Part shown: positions 17,425 to 24,933 of the stretch, one piece after another | Layout of the letters: the number at the start of each line of letters is the position of its first letter | Position numbering within the stretch: position 1 is the first letter of the stretch | From: Pacificoceanicola sp049803835 | GTDB lineage: Bacteria; Pseudomonadota; Alphaproteobacteria; Rhodobacterales; Rhodobacteraceae | DNA length: 64,000 bases | Assembly: GCF_049803835.1 (NCBI RefSeq) | Contig: NZ_JBNAGK010000011.1 | Span: forward strand, 1 to 64,000 | Reading direction: 5' to 3' | Notes under the pieces: generated by a model | Told to the model about the DNA's origin: nothing | Databases searched by the model: none | What the model saw: the letters and a program-made list of their open reading frames with translations, nothing else | Program-made: the position numbers and the translations under genes

Positions 17425-17882
17425 CAGTTGATCCCGTTCGCCCGCTGCAATTCCCGCACATAGGCGACGATCATCTTGACGTCGCCGTCGGTCACGCCGT
17501 CGATTTTCGGCATGTTGCCGAAGTTCCAGTGATGAGATTGCACGCCGTTCTTGGCTGCCATGAGAAAGGCCATGTCGCCATGATGGTTCGGCTCGTAGAT
17601 CTTGTGGACCAGCGGCGGCGCGATGCCGTTCTGTCCTGCGGCGTTATCGCCATGACACTTGGCGCAGGCCGCTTCGAACATGGTCTTGCCCAGCTTTGCA
17701 CTGGCCGACAGTTCATCGGGAAGAGAGACCTCGGCAATGGGCGCACCTTCAGCAATATTGCTGGTGTCCGGCGGCACCATCGAATGCCCTTGCGGCGCGT
17801 CCTGCGCGCCAAACACCTGCCATCCCAGTGCCGCGACACCACCGATCAGAACGACCCCGATCAGGCCCGTCAACTTGTCCAT
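17424..17882 (-). CDS. Monoheme c-type cytochrome, membrane-anchored
   Basis: A 152-residue class I cytochrome. An N-terminal hydrophobic segment (LIGVVLIGGVAALGW) without a clear cleavage site suggests an anchored form. The heme motif is CAKCHGDN and the likely Met ligand is in FGNMPKIDG. It lies 25 bases after the L,D-transpeptidase gene. With the cytochromes at 13722, 15597 and 16505 it makes four in one operon. Confidence 0.88.
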   Translation of the reverse strand: MDKLTGLIGVVLIGGVAALGWQVFGAQDAPQGHSMVPPDTSNIAEGAPIAEVSLPDELSASAKLGKTMFEAACAKCHGDNAAGQNGIAPPLVHKIYEPNHHGDMAFLMAAKNGVQSHHWNFGNMPKIDGVTDGDVKMIVAYVRELQRANGIN

Positions 17883-17906
17883 CTTGTCTGTCCTGCTTGT
17901 TTGATT

Positions 17907-18479
17907 TCAGATCAGTTTGACCTGTGTGCCAAGCGGCGCGCGGTCGTAGACCTCTTCGATCTGTCGGTTGTAGAGACCAATGCAACCGTTCGAGGACTTG
18001 CGTCCGATCTTGCGCGTGTCCTGCGTTCCGTGGATCCGGTAGTAGGTCCATGACAGGTATAGCGCCCGTGTTCCCAGGGGATTGGTCGGGTCGCCGCCCT
18101 CGACATATGCGGGCCATTCCGGGTTGCGTTCGCGCATCGACGGGGTCGGCGCCCAGCCGGGATTCTTGCGTTTTTCGACGACTTCGGTGTAGCCACGCTT
18201 GGTCAGTTCATCCGTCAGCGGAACCGATGTCGGATAGATCCGCATTTCACCCTCTGCAGTCCAGTGCTGCAGCATCTTGCTGGCGGTGTCGGCGATGATG
18301 ATGCCCTTGCCAAGGTTATCGAAATGGTCATGCCAGTCATGGGTCCGAAATGCCGAGATGTTGCGCCGTTGCACATCCCCGGCGGCGCGCAGGATGCCCG
18401 GCGCTCCGATCAGACCGGCAGAGGCCATGGCCGCGCGCAGAACGGCGCGACGCGTCTGTTTCTGTCTGGTCATGGTCAT
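17907..18479 (-). CDS. L,D-transpeptidase (YkuD domain), variant active-site context
   Basis: About 190 residues, first gene of the leftward operon. A twin-Arg signal (TRRAVLRAAMASAGLIG) precedes a YkuD domain. The catalytic block is YRIHGTQD ... SSNGCIGLYN. The Cys is kept, but the residue usually Arg after the Cys (GC-I/V-R) is Gly here. Start ATG 18479 follows GGAGG. It is the second L,D-transpeptidase in the island and, like the first, lies next to a CueR-type site. Confidence 0.88.
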   Translation of the reverse strand: MTMTRQKQTRRAVLRAAMASAGLIGAPGILRAAGDVQRRNISAFRTHDWHDHFDNLGKGIIIADTASKMLQHWTAEGEMRIYPTSVPLTDELTKRGYTEVVEKRKNPGWAPTPSMRERNPEWPAYVEGGDPTNPLGTRALYLSWTYYRIHGTQDTRKIGRKSSNGCIGLYNRQIEEVYDRAPLGTQVKLI

Positions 18480-18551
18480 ACCCTCCGTCAACTTTGGCAA
18501 TGATAGATACAGGCCGGGCCGCACACATCAATCGCAGCAGGGCCAGAGAAA

Positions 18552-18567
18552 TGTATCTGTTTGTATC
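18552..18567. promoter_or_regulatory. TGTATC direct repeat, possible response-regulator site
   Basis: TGTATC at 18552-18557 and 18562-18567, spaced 10 bases apart, lie in the gap between the leftward L,D-transpeptidase/cytochrome operon and the rightward membrane-protein operon. They directly abut a CueR promoter. The repeat resembles the TTTGTA pair before the response regulator gene at 30471-30486. Confidence 0.4.
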
Positions 18568-18568
18568 C

Positions 18569-18599
18569 TTGACCTTCCGCTGCCGGAGGGTGGCATAAC
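18569..18599 (+). promoter_or_regulatory. CueR promoter of the ScsB-like operon
   Basis: TTGACC, 19-base spacer, CATAAC, with dyad ACCTTCCGCTGCCGGAGGGT. It points rightward to the gene at 18632, with 32 bases from -10 to start codon. It could also influence the divergent operon starting at 18479. Confidence 0.85.
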
Positions 18600-18631
18600 C
18601 GCCATCGACGACACCGCGAAAGGATTGGGCG

Positions 18632-18904
18632 ATGAAGGATGACAGGCACTCTGCCAGGGGCGCAGGAAAGCTGATGCATTGGGGCATGATGGCCTGCTGC
18701 GCCGTGATGCTGCTGCCGATCGCCGGATATTTCATCGGCGGCGGCACATTGTCGGGGCTGGGATCGAATGCACTGGCCTTTGCGCCGCTGGTGCTATGCG
18801 TCGGTGCGCACCTTGTCATGCACAAGATGATGGGCAAATCGTGCCACAGCCACGACACTGCCAAATCCGAGGCGCGCTCGGAGCGCCGCCCCGAGGAGGC
18901 CTGA
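18632..18904 (+). CDS. Small two-helix membrane protein, Cys/His tail
   Basis: A 90-residue protein with two hydrophobic segments (about 15-38 and 48-66) and a C-terminal ligand-rich tail (MHKMMGKSCHSHD). It resembles the DUF2933-type small proteins that accompany copper genes, but I am not certain of the family. First gene after the CueR promoter at 18569; AAAGGA precedes the start. Followed closely by a small lipoprotein gene and the ScsB-like gene. Confidence 0.7.
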   Translation: MKDDRHSARGAGKLMHWGMMACCAVMLLPIAGYFIGGGTLSGLGSNALAFAPLVLCVGAHLVMHKMMGKSCHSHDTAKSEARSERRPEEA

Positions 18905-18909
18905 AGGAC

Positions 18910-19137
18910 TTGACCCCTCGCGTCTTTGTGCTTGGGGCAATGGCGGTTGTGTCGGGCTGTTCTGCCACGCTCAGTGACTGCTTCCGTTCGCCCTCAGCCC
19001 TGTCGACGCAGGGTGGAGATACGGTCGCGGCCTTGCTTCCCCCTGGCTGCGAGATCGTGGACGGATCGTCGCCCGGCGTTGCACAACTGCGTTGCGCAGA
19101 TGGCCGGACAGGATTCGTTCTGAACACGGGAAACTGA
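18910..19137 (+). CDS. Small Cys-containing lipoprotein
   Basis: About 75 residues with a lipobox (MAVVSGC) preceded by a short hydrophobic n-region (RVFVLGA). The mature part has a conserved-looking pattern of Cys (SDCFRSPS, PPGCEIVDG, LRCADGRTGF). No ATG gives a sensible signal peptide, so a TTG at 18910, with GAGGAGG about 11 bases upstream, is proposed; a GTG further in is possible. It sits between the small membrane protein and the ScsB-like gene. Confidence 0.55.
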   Translation: MTPRVFVLGAMAVVSGCSATLSDCFRSPSALSTQGGDTVAALLPPGCEIVDGSSPGVAQLRCADGRTGFVLNTGN

Positions 19138-19138
19138 C

Positions 19139-21214
19139 GTGACCATGCTGCGCCGGAAGACGTATTTTGTCGGGTTTCTGACCGCCCTGTCGCTGATTGC
19201 GAGCGGGGCCTTGGCCGCCACGTCGGACGTTTATCGTTCGACCCCTGTCATTGCCCGGCTCATCACCGCGCAAAACGGTGTGGCGCCGGGATCACGCAGC
19301 TTGGCCGCCGGGTTGGACCTGACCATATCCGAGGGATGGAAGACCTATTGGCGCACGCCGGGAGAGGTCGGCACACCGCCCCGGGTCGACTGGTCCGGCT
19401 CGACCAACATCGCCGAAGTCGATTTTCAATGGCCTGCACCGGAACGCTTCACCGCCTTCGGCATCCAGAATTTCGGCTATCATGGAGAGGTTGTGTTCCC
19501 CTTGCGGATCACGCTGAAACAGCCCGGCACCGCGGCCCGGCTGCACGCGGCCGTGTCGCTGCTGGTATGCTCCGACATCTGCGTGCCTGAGGATTTCGTC
19601 CTGACGCTCGACCTGCCGCCGGGCAGCGGCATCGACCAGACCTCTGCCGACAGGATTGCGCGTTTCGTGGACAAGGTCCCGCAAATGGCCCCCGTTCCGC
19701 GCATCACCTCGGCGCAATTCCATGTGGATGACGCGGCCCGCAGCCTGACCGTCGCGCTGCGCAGCACCAAGGCCTTCGACGCGCCCGACATCTTCCCCGA
19801 GGCCGGTGACGGCGTCACCTTCGGTGCACCCGACATTCGGCTGGGCGAAGACGGACGCCTGCTTTGGGCGCGGCTCCCGATCCTGTCCTCTGGCCCGCCC
19901 GAGACACCGCGTATCACAGTGACCGACGGGGACACCCGCGCCTTTACGGTGCCAGCCACAAAGGTGGCAAGCGCCCCTGCCCCGCCCTTTCGTCTGGCAA
20001 CGCGGAGGACCGGGGCGGGGATGCTGGCCGGGATCGCCGCGCTTGCCTTCCTTGGCGGTCTGATCCTGAACGTTATGCCCTGCGTGCTGCCCGTCCTGTC
20101 GATCAAGTTCTCGTCTGTCCTGCGCCACGGCTCAGAGGATCGCCCGCGCATCCGCCGCGGTTTTCTTGCCGCCGCCGCCGGGGTCCTCACCTTCATGTGG
20201 GCGCTTGCGGCGGTACTCTACGGATTGAAATGGGCGGGTGTGTCCGTGGGTTGGGGTCTGCAATTCCAGAACCCGGTCTTCCTTGCAGGTCTGATCGTCG
20301 TGATGACGGTTTTTTCCGGCAACCTGCTGGGCGCGTTCGAGATTTCCTTGCCGTCCAGGCTCCAGACATGGATGGCCAATAACGGCGGCGGAGATTTTGC
20401 CACAGGCCTTTTCGCGGCGGTCATGGCCACGCCCTGTTCCGCGCCGCTGCTGGGCACCGCCATAGCCTTTGCGCTGGCCGGTCGGGGTCTCGATATCGCC
20501 GTGATCTTTACCGCGCTGGGGCTGGGGCTGGCTCTGCCATACCTGCTGGTCGCGGCGTGGCCAGGAGTGGTGACGTGCCTGCCGAAGCCCGGGCGCTGGA
20601 TGCTGCTGGTCAAGGTGGTTCTGGGGCTGATGCTGTTGGCCACGCTCGGGTGGCTGGTCTGGGTCATGAGCGGTGTCGCCGGGCCGTGGACTGCGCTCAT
20701 CGTGCTGGCATTGGCGCTGTCGGTGACCGGGTTGCTGTCGCTCAGCCGCCTGTCACCGGGTCCGCGCCTGTCTGGCGCGGCGCTTCTGGTCGCTGTGACG
20801 TTGGTGGCCGCTCCCTTCGTGTCCACGCCCGCCGCCTCCCCCGCGCCGGACGGCAGCGCGCTGGCTTGGCAAAGCTTTGCCCGCGCCGAGATCGCGCGGC
20901 AGGTGTCGGGCGGGCAGGTCGTCTTTGTCGATGTCACTGCGGATTGGTGCCTGACCTGCAAGGCCAACAAAGCCCTGGTGCTGGAACGCGACCCGGTGCG
21001 CACGGCGCTGTCCGCTGACGGCATCACCCTCATGCAGGCCGACTGGACGCGCCCGGACGAGTCGATTGCGCGCTATCTCGAAAGCTTCGACCGTTACGGC
21101 ATCCCCTTCAACGTCGTCTATGGACCGGGCGCGCCAGAGGGTATCGTCCTGTCGGAAATCCTGACGGACCGATCCGTGCTGAAGGCTCTCGATCGGGCAA
21201 CCTTGCCGAACTGA
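19139..21214 (+). CDS. ScsB/DsbD-like transmembrane thiol-disulfide reductase
   Basis: A 691-residue protein. After a signal peptide (LTALSLIASGALAA) comes a large periplasmic N-terminal domain with a Cys pair (VCSDICVPEDF). An eight-helix DsbD-type membrane core follows (NVMPCVLPVLS and ATPCSAPLLG carry the transmembrane Cys), then a C-terminal thioredoxin domain (DWCLTCKANK). The layout is that of ScsB, which feeds reducing power to periplasmic thiol partners and protects from copper. Likely partner: the DsbA/ScsC-like protein at 12989. The start may be GTG 19139 or ATG 19145. Confidence 0.9.
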   Translation: MTMLRRKTYFVGFLTALSLIASGALAATSDVYRSTPVIARLITAQNGVAPGSRSLAAGLDLTISEGWKTYWRTPGEVGTPPRVDWSGSTNIAEVDFQWPAPERFTAFGIQNFGYHGEVVFPLRITLKQPGTAARLHAAVSLLVCSDICVPEDFVLTLDLPPGSGIDQTSADRIARFVDKVPQMAPVPRITSAQFHVDDAARSLTVALRSTKAFDAPDIFPEAGDGVTFGAPDIRLGEDGRLLWARLPILSSGPPETPRITVTDGDTRAFTVPATKVASAPAPPFRLATRRTGAGMLAGIAALAFLGGLILNVMPCVLPVLSIKFSSVLRHGSEDRPRIRRGFLAAAAGVLTFMWALAAVLYGLKWAGVSVGWGLQFQNPVFLAGLIVVMTVFSGNLLGAFEISLPSRLQTWMANNGGGDFATGLFAAVMATPCSAPLLGTAIAFALAGRGLDIAVIFTALGLGLALPYLLVAAWPGVVTCLPKPGRWMLLVKVVLGLMLLATLGWLVWVMSGVAGPWTALIVLALALSVTGLLSLSRLSPGPRLSGAALLVAVTLVAAPFVSTPAASPAPDGSALAWQSFARAEIARQVSGGQVVFVDVTADWCLTCKANKALVLERDPVRTALSADGITLMQADWTRPDESIARYLESFDRYGIPFNVVYGPGAPEGIVLSEILTDRSVLKALDRATLPN

Positions 21215-21281
21215 CATTTAAACATTATGTATATGGAATATGTTGGACCTTTAGTTGGTCTGCAGATCCGCGTCAGTGGGC

Positions 21282-21908
21282 ATGGCCATGTCAGTCGATC
21301 GAAAAGAACACTGGGACACCGTCTACGGCAAGACGCCCGAGACCAGCCTGAGCTGGCATCAGGACGATCCGACAGTTTCGCTCGACCTAATTCGGATGGC
21401 CGGAATTCCCAGAGGCGCGTCGGTGATCGACATAGGCGGCGGCATGTCCCGTTTCACGGACGCCGTGCTGGCGATGGGGCTGCGCGACGTGACGATTTTG
21501 GACCTGTCGCAAGTGGCCTTGGATGCCGCGCGAGACCGGCTGGGGCCCGCAGGGGGCAGCTTGACCTGGCTGTGTAAAGACATCACCACCTGGTCGCCGA
21601 CGCGACAGTACGACCTGTGGCATGACAGGGCGGTATTCCACTTTCTCACCGACCCCGCCGACAGAGCCGCCTATATCGAGAGCTTGACACGCGCCGTCCG
21701 GATCGATGGCCATGCCATCATAGCCACTTTTGCGCCGGACGGACCGGATCGGTGCAGCGGCCTGCCGGTCGTCCGCTACAGCCCCGAGAATATCGCGGTG
21801 CTTTTGGCAGACAGTTTCGCGCCGGTGGCGCATCGCCGCCACCTCCACCAAACCCCGAAAGGCGCGGAGCAAGCTTTTCAATTTAGCCTGATCCGTCGGG
21901 TCGGCTGA
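21282..21908 (+). CDS. Class I SAM-dependent methyltransferase
   Basis: About 208 residues with a Rossmann methyltransferase core. Motif I is VIDIGGGMSRFTD, followed by an acidic strand end (VTILDLSQ) and the post-I block LCKDITTW. An early Trp/His region (HWDTVYGKTPETSLSWHQDD) matches small thiol or metalloid methyltransferase-like proteins. The substrate cannot be told. Start at ATG 21282 or 21288. It stands apart from the ScsB operon by 67 bases and shows no clear promoter. Confidence 0.75.
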   Translation: MAMSVDRKEHWDTVYGKTPETSLSWHQDDPTVSLDLIRMAGIPRGASVIDIGGGMSRFTDAVLAMGLRDVTILDLSQVALDAARDRLGPAGGSLTWLCKDITTWSPTRQYDLWHDRAVFHFLTDPADRAAYIESLTRAVRIDGHAIIATFAPDGPDRCSGLPVVRYSPENIAVLLADSFAPVAHRRHLHQTPKGAEQAFQFSLIRRVG

Positions 21909-22131
21909 CCTCAGTCTCCCCCGAGTTGCGCCAGTATTGCCTGAACCTCTGCCTTGCGCGCAAACCACGCGTCTTGGCCAGTCGCGCGTGCGGACGGCCA
22001 GTTGCGGCCCTGACATCGGGAAACAACTCGCTGATCTGGCAACGCTTTGGTCGCGCCGGAATTCCGCCGCAAGCACCGAACGTGAAGGTTACTTTCTGAA
22101 CGTCACCGTGCCGATATCTGTACACCTCCCG

Positions 22132-22842
22132 TCAAATGGATTGGCCGAACCGTTCGACCAGCCAGCCAAAGGCGATCCCCGTGCTGGCCCACAGCGTTGC
22201 CTGCACCGCCAATGTCGATGCCCGGAACTGCCAGAGCAGATCGCGCGGAAAGGCCGGGTCCACCTCGTGGAACGAGGGCAACAGGATCGCTGCCCCGGAC
22301 ATGACCCCTGCGTAGATCCCCGCCCCGATCAGCATCTTGCGTCGTCGCGAAGCGATCCCTTTCACCGCCGAGACAGCCGGCCCGAGGGTTGCCAACGACA
22401 GCGCCAGAAAGGCGAAATAGGCCAGGGTGCGCGCCCCGATCGTTTCGGGGTTGCCAACTGCTGGCGGATTTCCCGGAAACTTCAGCATGGGAACGACGAT
22501 CACCGCGGCAAAGCCCAACGCCGTGATCCAGGCCACCGTGGCCCGTGTCGATCCATGCAGGATCCGCCCCCGCGCCACGGCAAAGCTGATTGCCAGGATC
22601 CCGCCCAGGGCCACGCCCACGGCGGCGAGACCGACGAACAATCCAGGACCAGCCTGCAAATGGCGCGACATGCCGCCGGTATCGGAAAGATCCGGCGTAT
22701 CTGTCGCGTGTGTGTGGCTGTCGGTGGTTTCCATCGCGATGGCCGCGTCCAGCGCAGGTTCACCGACAAGTCGCGCCACGCCGAACGTCACCACGGACGC
22801 CAACAGCCCGGCCAGAAGGCCGAGCACAAGAAGACGAGTCAT
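22132..22842 (-). CDS. cbtA: CbtA family cobalt transporter subunit
   Basis: A 236-residue inner-membrane protein with about five hydrophobic segments and a periplasmic His-rich loop (TDSHTHATDTPDLSD) after the first helix. The segment pattern, with MLKFPGNPPAVG in the middle, is typical of CbtA, a putative cobalt uptake component. It is 9 bases downstream of cbtB, and the pair lies behind a cobalamin riboswitch. Confidence 0.88.
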   Translation of the reverse strand: MTRLLVLGLLAGLLASVVTFGVARLVGEPALDAAIAMETTDSHTHATDTPDLSDTGGMSRHLQAGPGLFVGLAAVGVALGGILAISFAVARGRILHGSTRATVAWITALGFAAVIVVPMLKFPGNPPAVGNPETIGARTLAYFAFLALSLATLGPAVSAVKGIASRRRKMLIGAGIYAGVMSGAAILLPSFHEVDPAFPRDLLWQFRASTLAVQATLWASTGIAFGWLVERFGQSI

Positions 22843-22851
22843 CGCTGTAAC

Positions 22852-23064
22852 TTAGTGGCAGGGAAAGCCAAGAAGGTGGCGCGCATCGTGCACGAATTCG
22901 TGCACGTCGGTCCCGGCGAAAACAGACCATGCGCCCTGCTCTGCACCAACGAAATAGACCAGCAGGACAGCCAGCAGCGCGGCCAGGATCGCCCAAGGGG
23001 CAATGTCCCGCATAGGGATGGCGGGAAGATCGCTCGAAACGGCGGGACGGGTTGCGACAGTCAT
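22852..23064 (-). CDS. cbtB: CbtB cobalt transporter subunit
   Basis: A 70-residue protein with one transmembrane helix (ILAALLAVLLVYFVGAEQG) and the C-terminal metal-ligand motif HEFVHDARHLLGFPCH, diagnostic of CbtB. Start ATG 23064 follows AAGGAG. It is the first gene of the cbtBA transcript controlled by the cobalamin riboswitch. Confidence 0.9.
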   Translation of the reverse strand: MTVATRPAVSSDLPAIPMRDIAPWAILAALLAVLLVYFVGAEQGAWSVFAGTDVHEFVHDARHLLGFPCH

Positions 23065-23104
23065 TTGGTACTCCTTCTGATGACGCGTCATGAGTATTTT
23101 CCAG

Positions 23105-23210
23105 GGATCCGTGTCTGACTTACGCTTGCGCGATCACAGTGGCGCGACCGTGCCGGATTTTCACCGGCTTCCGTATTCCCCTGTGTCTGATCGATAGGCC
23201 AGAATGCCTC
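23105..23210 (-). ncRNA. Cobalamin riboswitch upstream of cbtBA
   Basis: On the minus strand the conserved core reads GGGGAATACGG, then GCCGGTGAAAATCCGGCACG, then the B12 box CGCCACTGTGA, a short hairpin, and AGTCAGACAC. These are the ordered conserved elements of the AdoCbl riboswitch. It ends about 40 bases before the cbtB start, so it would shut off cobalt uptake when cobalamin is high. Boundaries are approximate. Confidence 0.92.
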
Positions 23211-23253
23211 GAGCTGCCAACATTTTCTTGCCTCGCCTGTACGAAAGCCCCCC

Positions 23254-23796
23254 ATGCGCCTGATCCTCGTTGCCGCGCCCATGTCTGCGCATCACCCCTT
23301 TCGCCTTGCCGCGGATATGAGCGCTGCGCAGGTACAGCGGGCACGTACCCTCTCTGGCCGGCTTGGGGGCAGTGCTTGCCAGACCGCGCCAGGGACCGGT
23401 GTCTTGGCCTTGGAGCTTGGATTGCAGCCAAACGACTGCGCGGCGCTCGGCGCGCAGGATTTCGGGCACTGGACAGACATGACCCTGGACGAAGTCGCCG
23501 CCACCGATCCCGAGGCACTGTCACTGTGGACCCGTGACCCCGAAGCTCGCCCCGGCGGGGGTACCTCCCTGACAGACCTCTGCGCGACCGTACGACCCTG
23601 GCTGGACCAGATGGCGGCCTCGTCGGCAGATCGTGTGGTGGCTCTGGCGGCCCCGCCCGTGCTGCGCGGAGTCATTGTCAGCGCGCTGGACCTGCCGCCT
23701 ATTGCCGGGTTCCGGCTGGATATCCATCCTCTCGCCCCGATCCACCTGGTACACGACGGTCAACGATGGACATGGCGGCCCGGTAACCCGGACTGA
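23254..23796 (+). CDS. Histidine-phosphatase-like protein without the RHG motif
   Basis: A 180-residue protein with the length and fold pattern of the histidine phosphatase superfamily (LILVAAP at the start, TSLTDLCATVRPWLD in the middle, VVALAAPPVLRGVIVSALD near the second catalytic region). The normal start motif RHGxT is replaced by AAPMSA and the second His (V-x-H-G) by AAPPVLRG. It is therefore probably not catalytic. Such genes tend to accompany cbtAB; it runs divergent from cbtB and ends adjacent to ccmI. Confidence 0.7.
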   Translation: MRLILVAAPMSAHHPFRLAADMSAAQVQRARTLSGRLGGSACQTAPGTGVLALELGLQPNDCAALGAQDFGHWTDMTLDEVAATDPEALSLWTRDPEARPGGGTSLTDLCATVRPWLDQMAASSADRVVALAAPPVLRGVIVSALDLPPIAGFRLDIHPLAPIHLVHDGQRWTWRPGNPD

Positions 23797-24933
23797 TCAC
23801 GGGTTTTCCAGACGTGCGATGCTTGCCCTGACCTCTGCCTTGCGCGCATCGCCCTCGGGCAACAGCGCATCCGCGCGAAGGTAAGCGTCCCGCGCCTTGT
23901 CCATCTCTTGGAGCACGCCATAGGCATTCGCCAGCCTGAGCCATCCGTTCACGTCATCCGGTTCATCCTCAAGCCGCGTCGCCAGACGATCCACCATGGA
24001 CCGTATGAAAACCGCCCTGTCGCCTTCGCTCATCTCCTGTGCGGCGGCGACATCGGCGGCACTGGGGCTGCGGGCAACAGGCGCACGCGACGCGATGGGC
24101 GCCCGGCCGAGTGTTTGTGCGAATGCATTCGCCTGCGCAATATAGGTGTCCATCCAGGGCTGGTAGCCCGGCGTCTCGGCCAGTCGCGCCGTCAGGCGGT
24201 CATGAGCTGCCCCGACCTCTCCTGCCTGCGCGTCCGCGATCGCAAGGTAGAACGCCGCCGCCGGGTTCGAGAGGTCCAGCGTCAGCGCCCTGTTCAAAGC
24301 GGTCACCGCGTCCGGCGTGACGGTTCCGTCATTGGCCCGGATCATCGCCTCGGCCAGCATCGACCATGTCGCCGAAACCGCGTCGTCACGGCCAGAGGCC
24401 GTCCGGAAGGCGGTAACGGCTTCGTCGAATTGTCCCATGCGCGCATAGGTCTGGCCCAACAACATCCAGCCATCGGTCGGGCCGCCGTCGGGATCGGCCC
24501 TCAGCCTTTCGCGCAATTGCCCAGCCAAATCGGCGATCCGTCGCGTGTCGGCGCGCTCGTCGGCGCGGTCGGCGAAGGCCACAGCCGGCACGTCGGGCGC
24601 ACCGGCGAACGAATAGTAGCCAAAGGCCATGACCGGGACAAACACCGCCGCGAGGATCAGCGCGCCGCGCCCGCCTGTCGTCGTGACGGTCTGCCGATCA
24701 GCGCGCCGCAGCACCTGCGCCATGCGGCGGCGGATTTCCTGCCTTGCGGCCTCTGCTTCGGGTGCAGAGACCAGCCCCCGCGCCATGTCGCGGTCGATTT
24801 CTTCGAGCTGGTCGACCAGAACCGCCGGCACGGCGTCGGCGCGCAAGACCGGTGCCATGCCTGCCCGGCGCATCGGAAACAGCGCGATGGTCAGACCAGC
24901 AATCGCCATGATGGCGAAAATACCCCAGATCAT
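23797..24933 (-). CDS. ccmI: Cytochrome c biogenesis protein CcmI
   Basis: A 378-residue protein. Two transmembrane helices near the N-terminus (WGIFAIMAIAGLTIALFP and LILAAVFVPVMAFGYYSF) flank a cytoplasmic loop, followed by a periplasmic TPR domain (TDGWMLLGQTYARMGQFDEA and similar). CcmI holds apocytochrome c for the heme ligation complex. Start ATG 24933 follows GGAGG and overlaps the ccmH stop (ATGA). Last gene of the leftward run from the response regulator. Confidence 0.92.
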   Translation of the reverse strand: MIWGIFAIMAIAGLTIALFPMRRAGMAPVLRADAVPAVLVDQLEEIDRDMARGLVSAPEAEAARQEIRRRMAQVLRRADRQTVTTTGGRGALILAAVFVPVMAFGYYSFAGAPDVPAVAFADRADERADTRRIADLAGQLRERLRADPDGGPTDGWMLLGQTYARMGQFDEAVTAFRTASGRDDAVSATWSMLAEAMIRANDGTVTPDAVTALNRALTLDLSNPAAAFYLAIADAQAGEVGAAHDRLTARLAETPGYQPWMDTYIAQANAFAQTLGRAPIASRAPVARSPSAADVAAAQEMSEGDRAVFIRSMVDRLATRLEDEPDDVNGWLRLANAYGVLQEMDKARDAYLRADALLPEGDARKAEVRASIARLENP

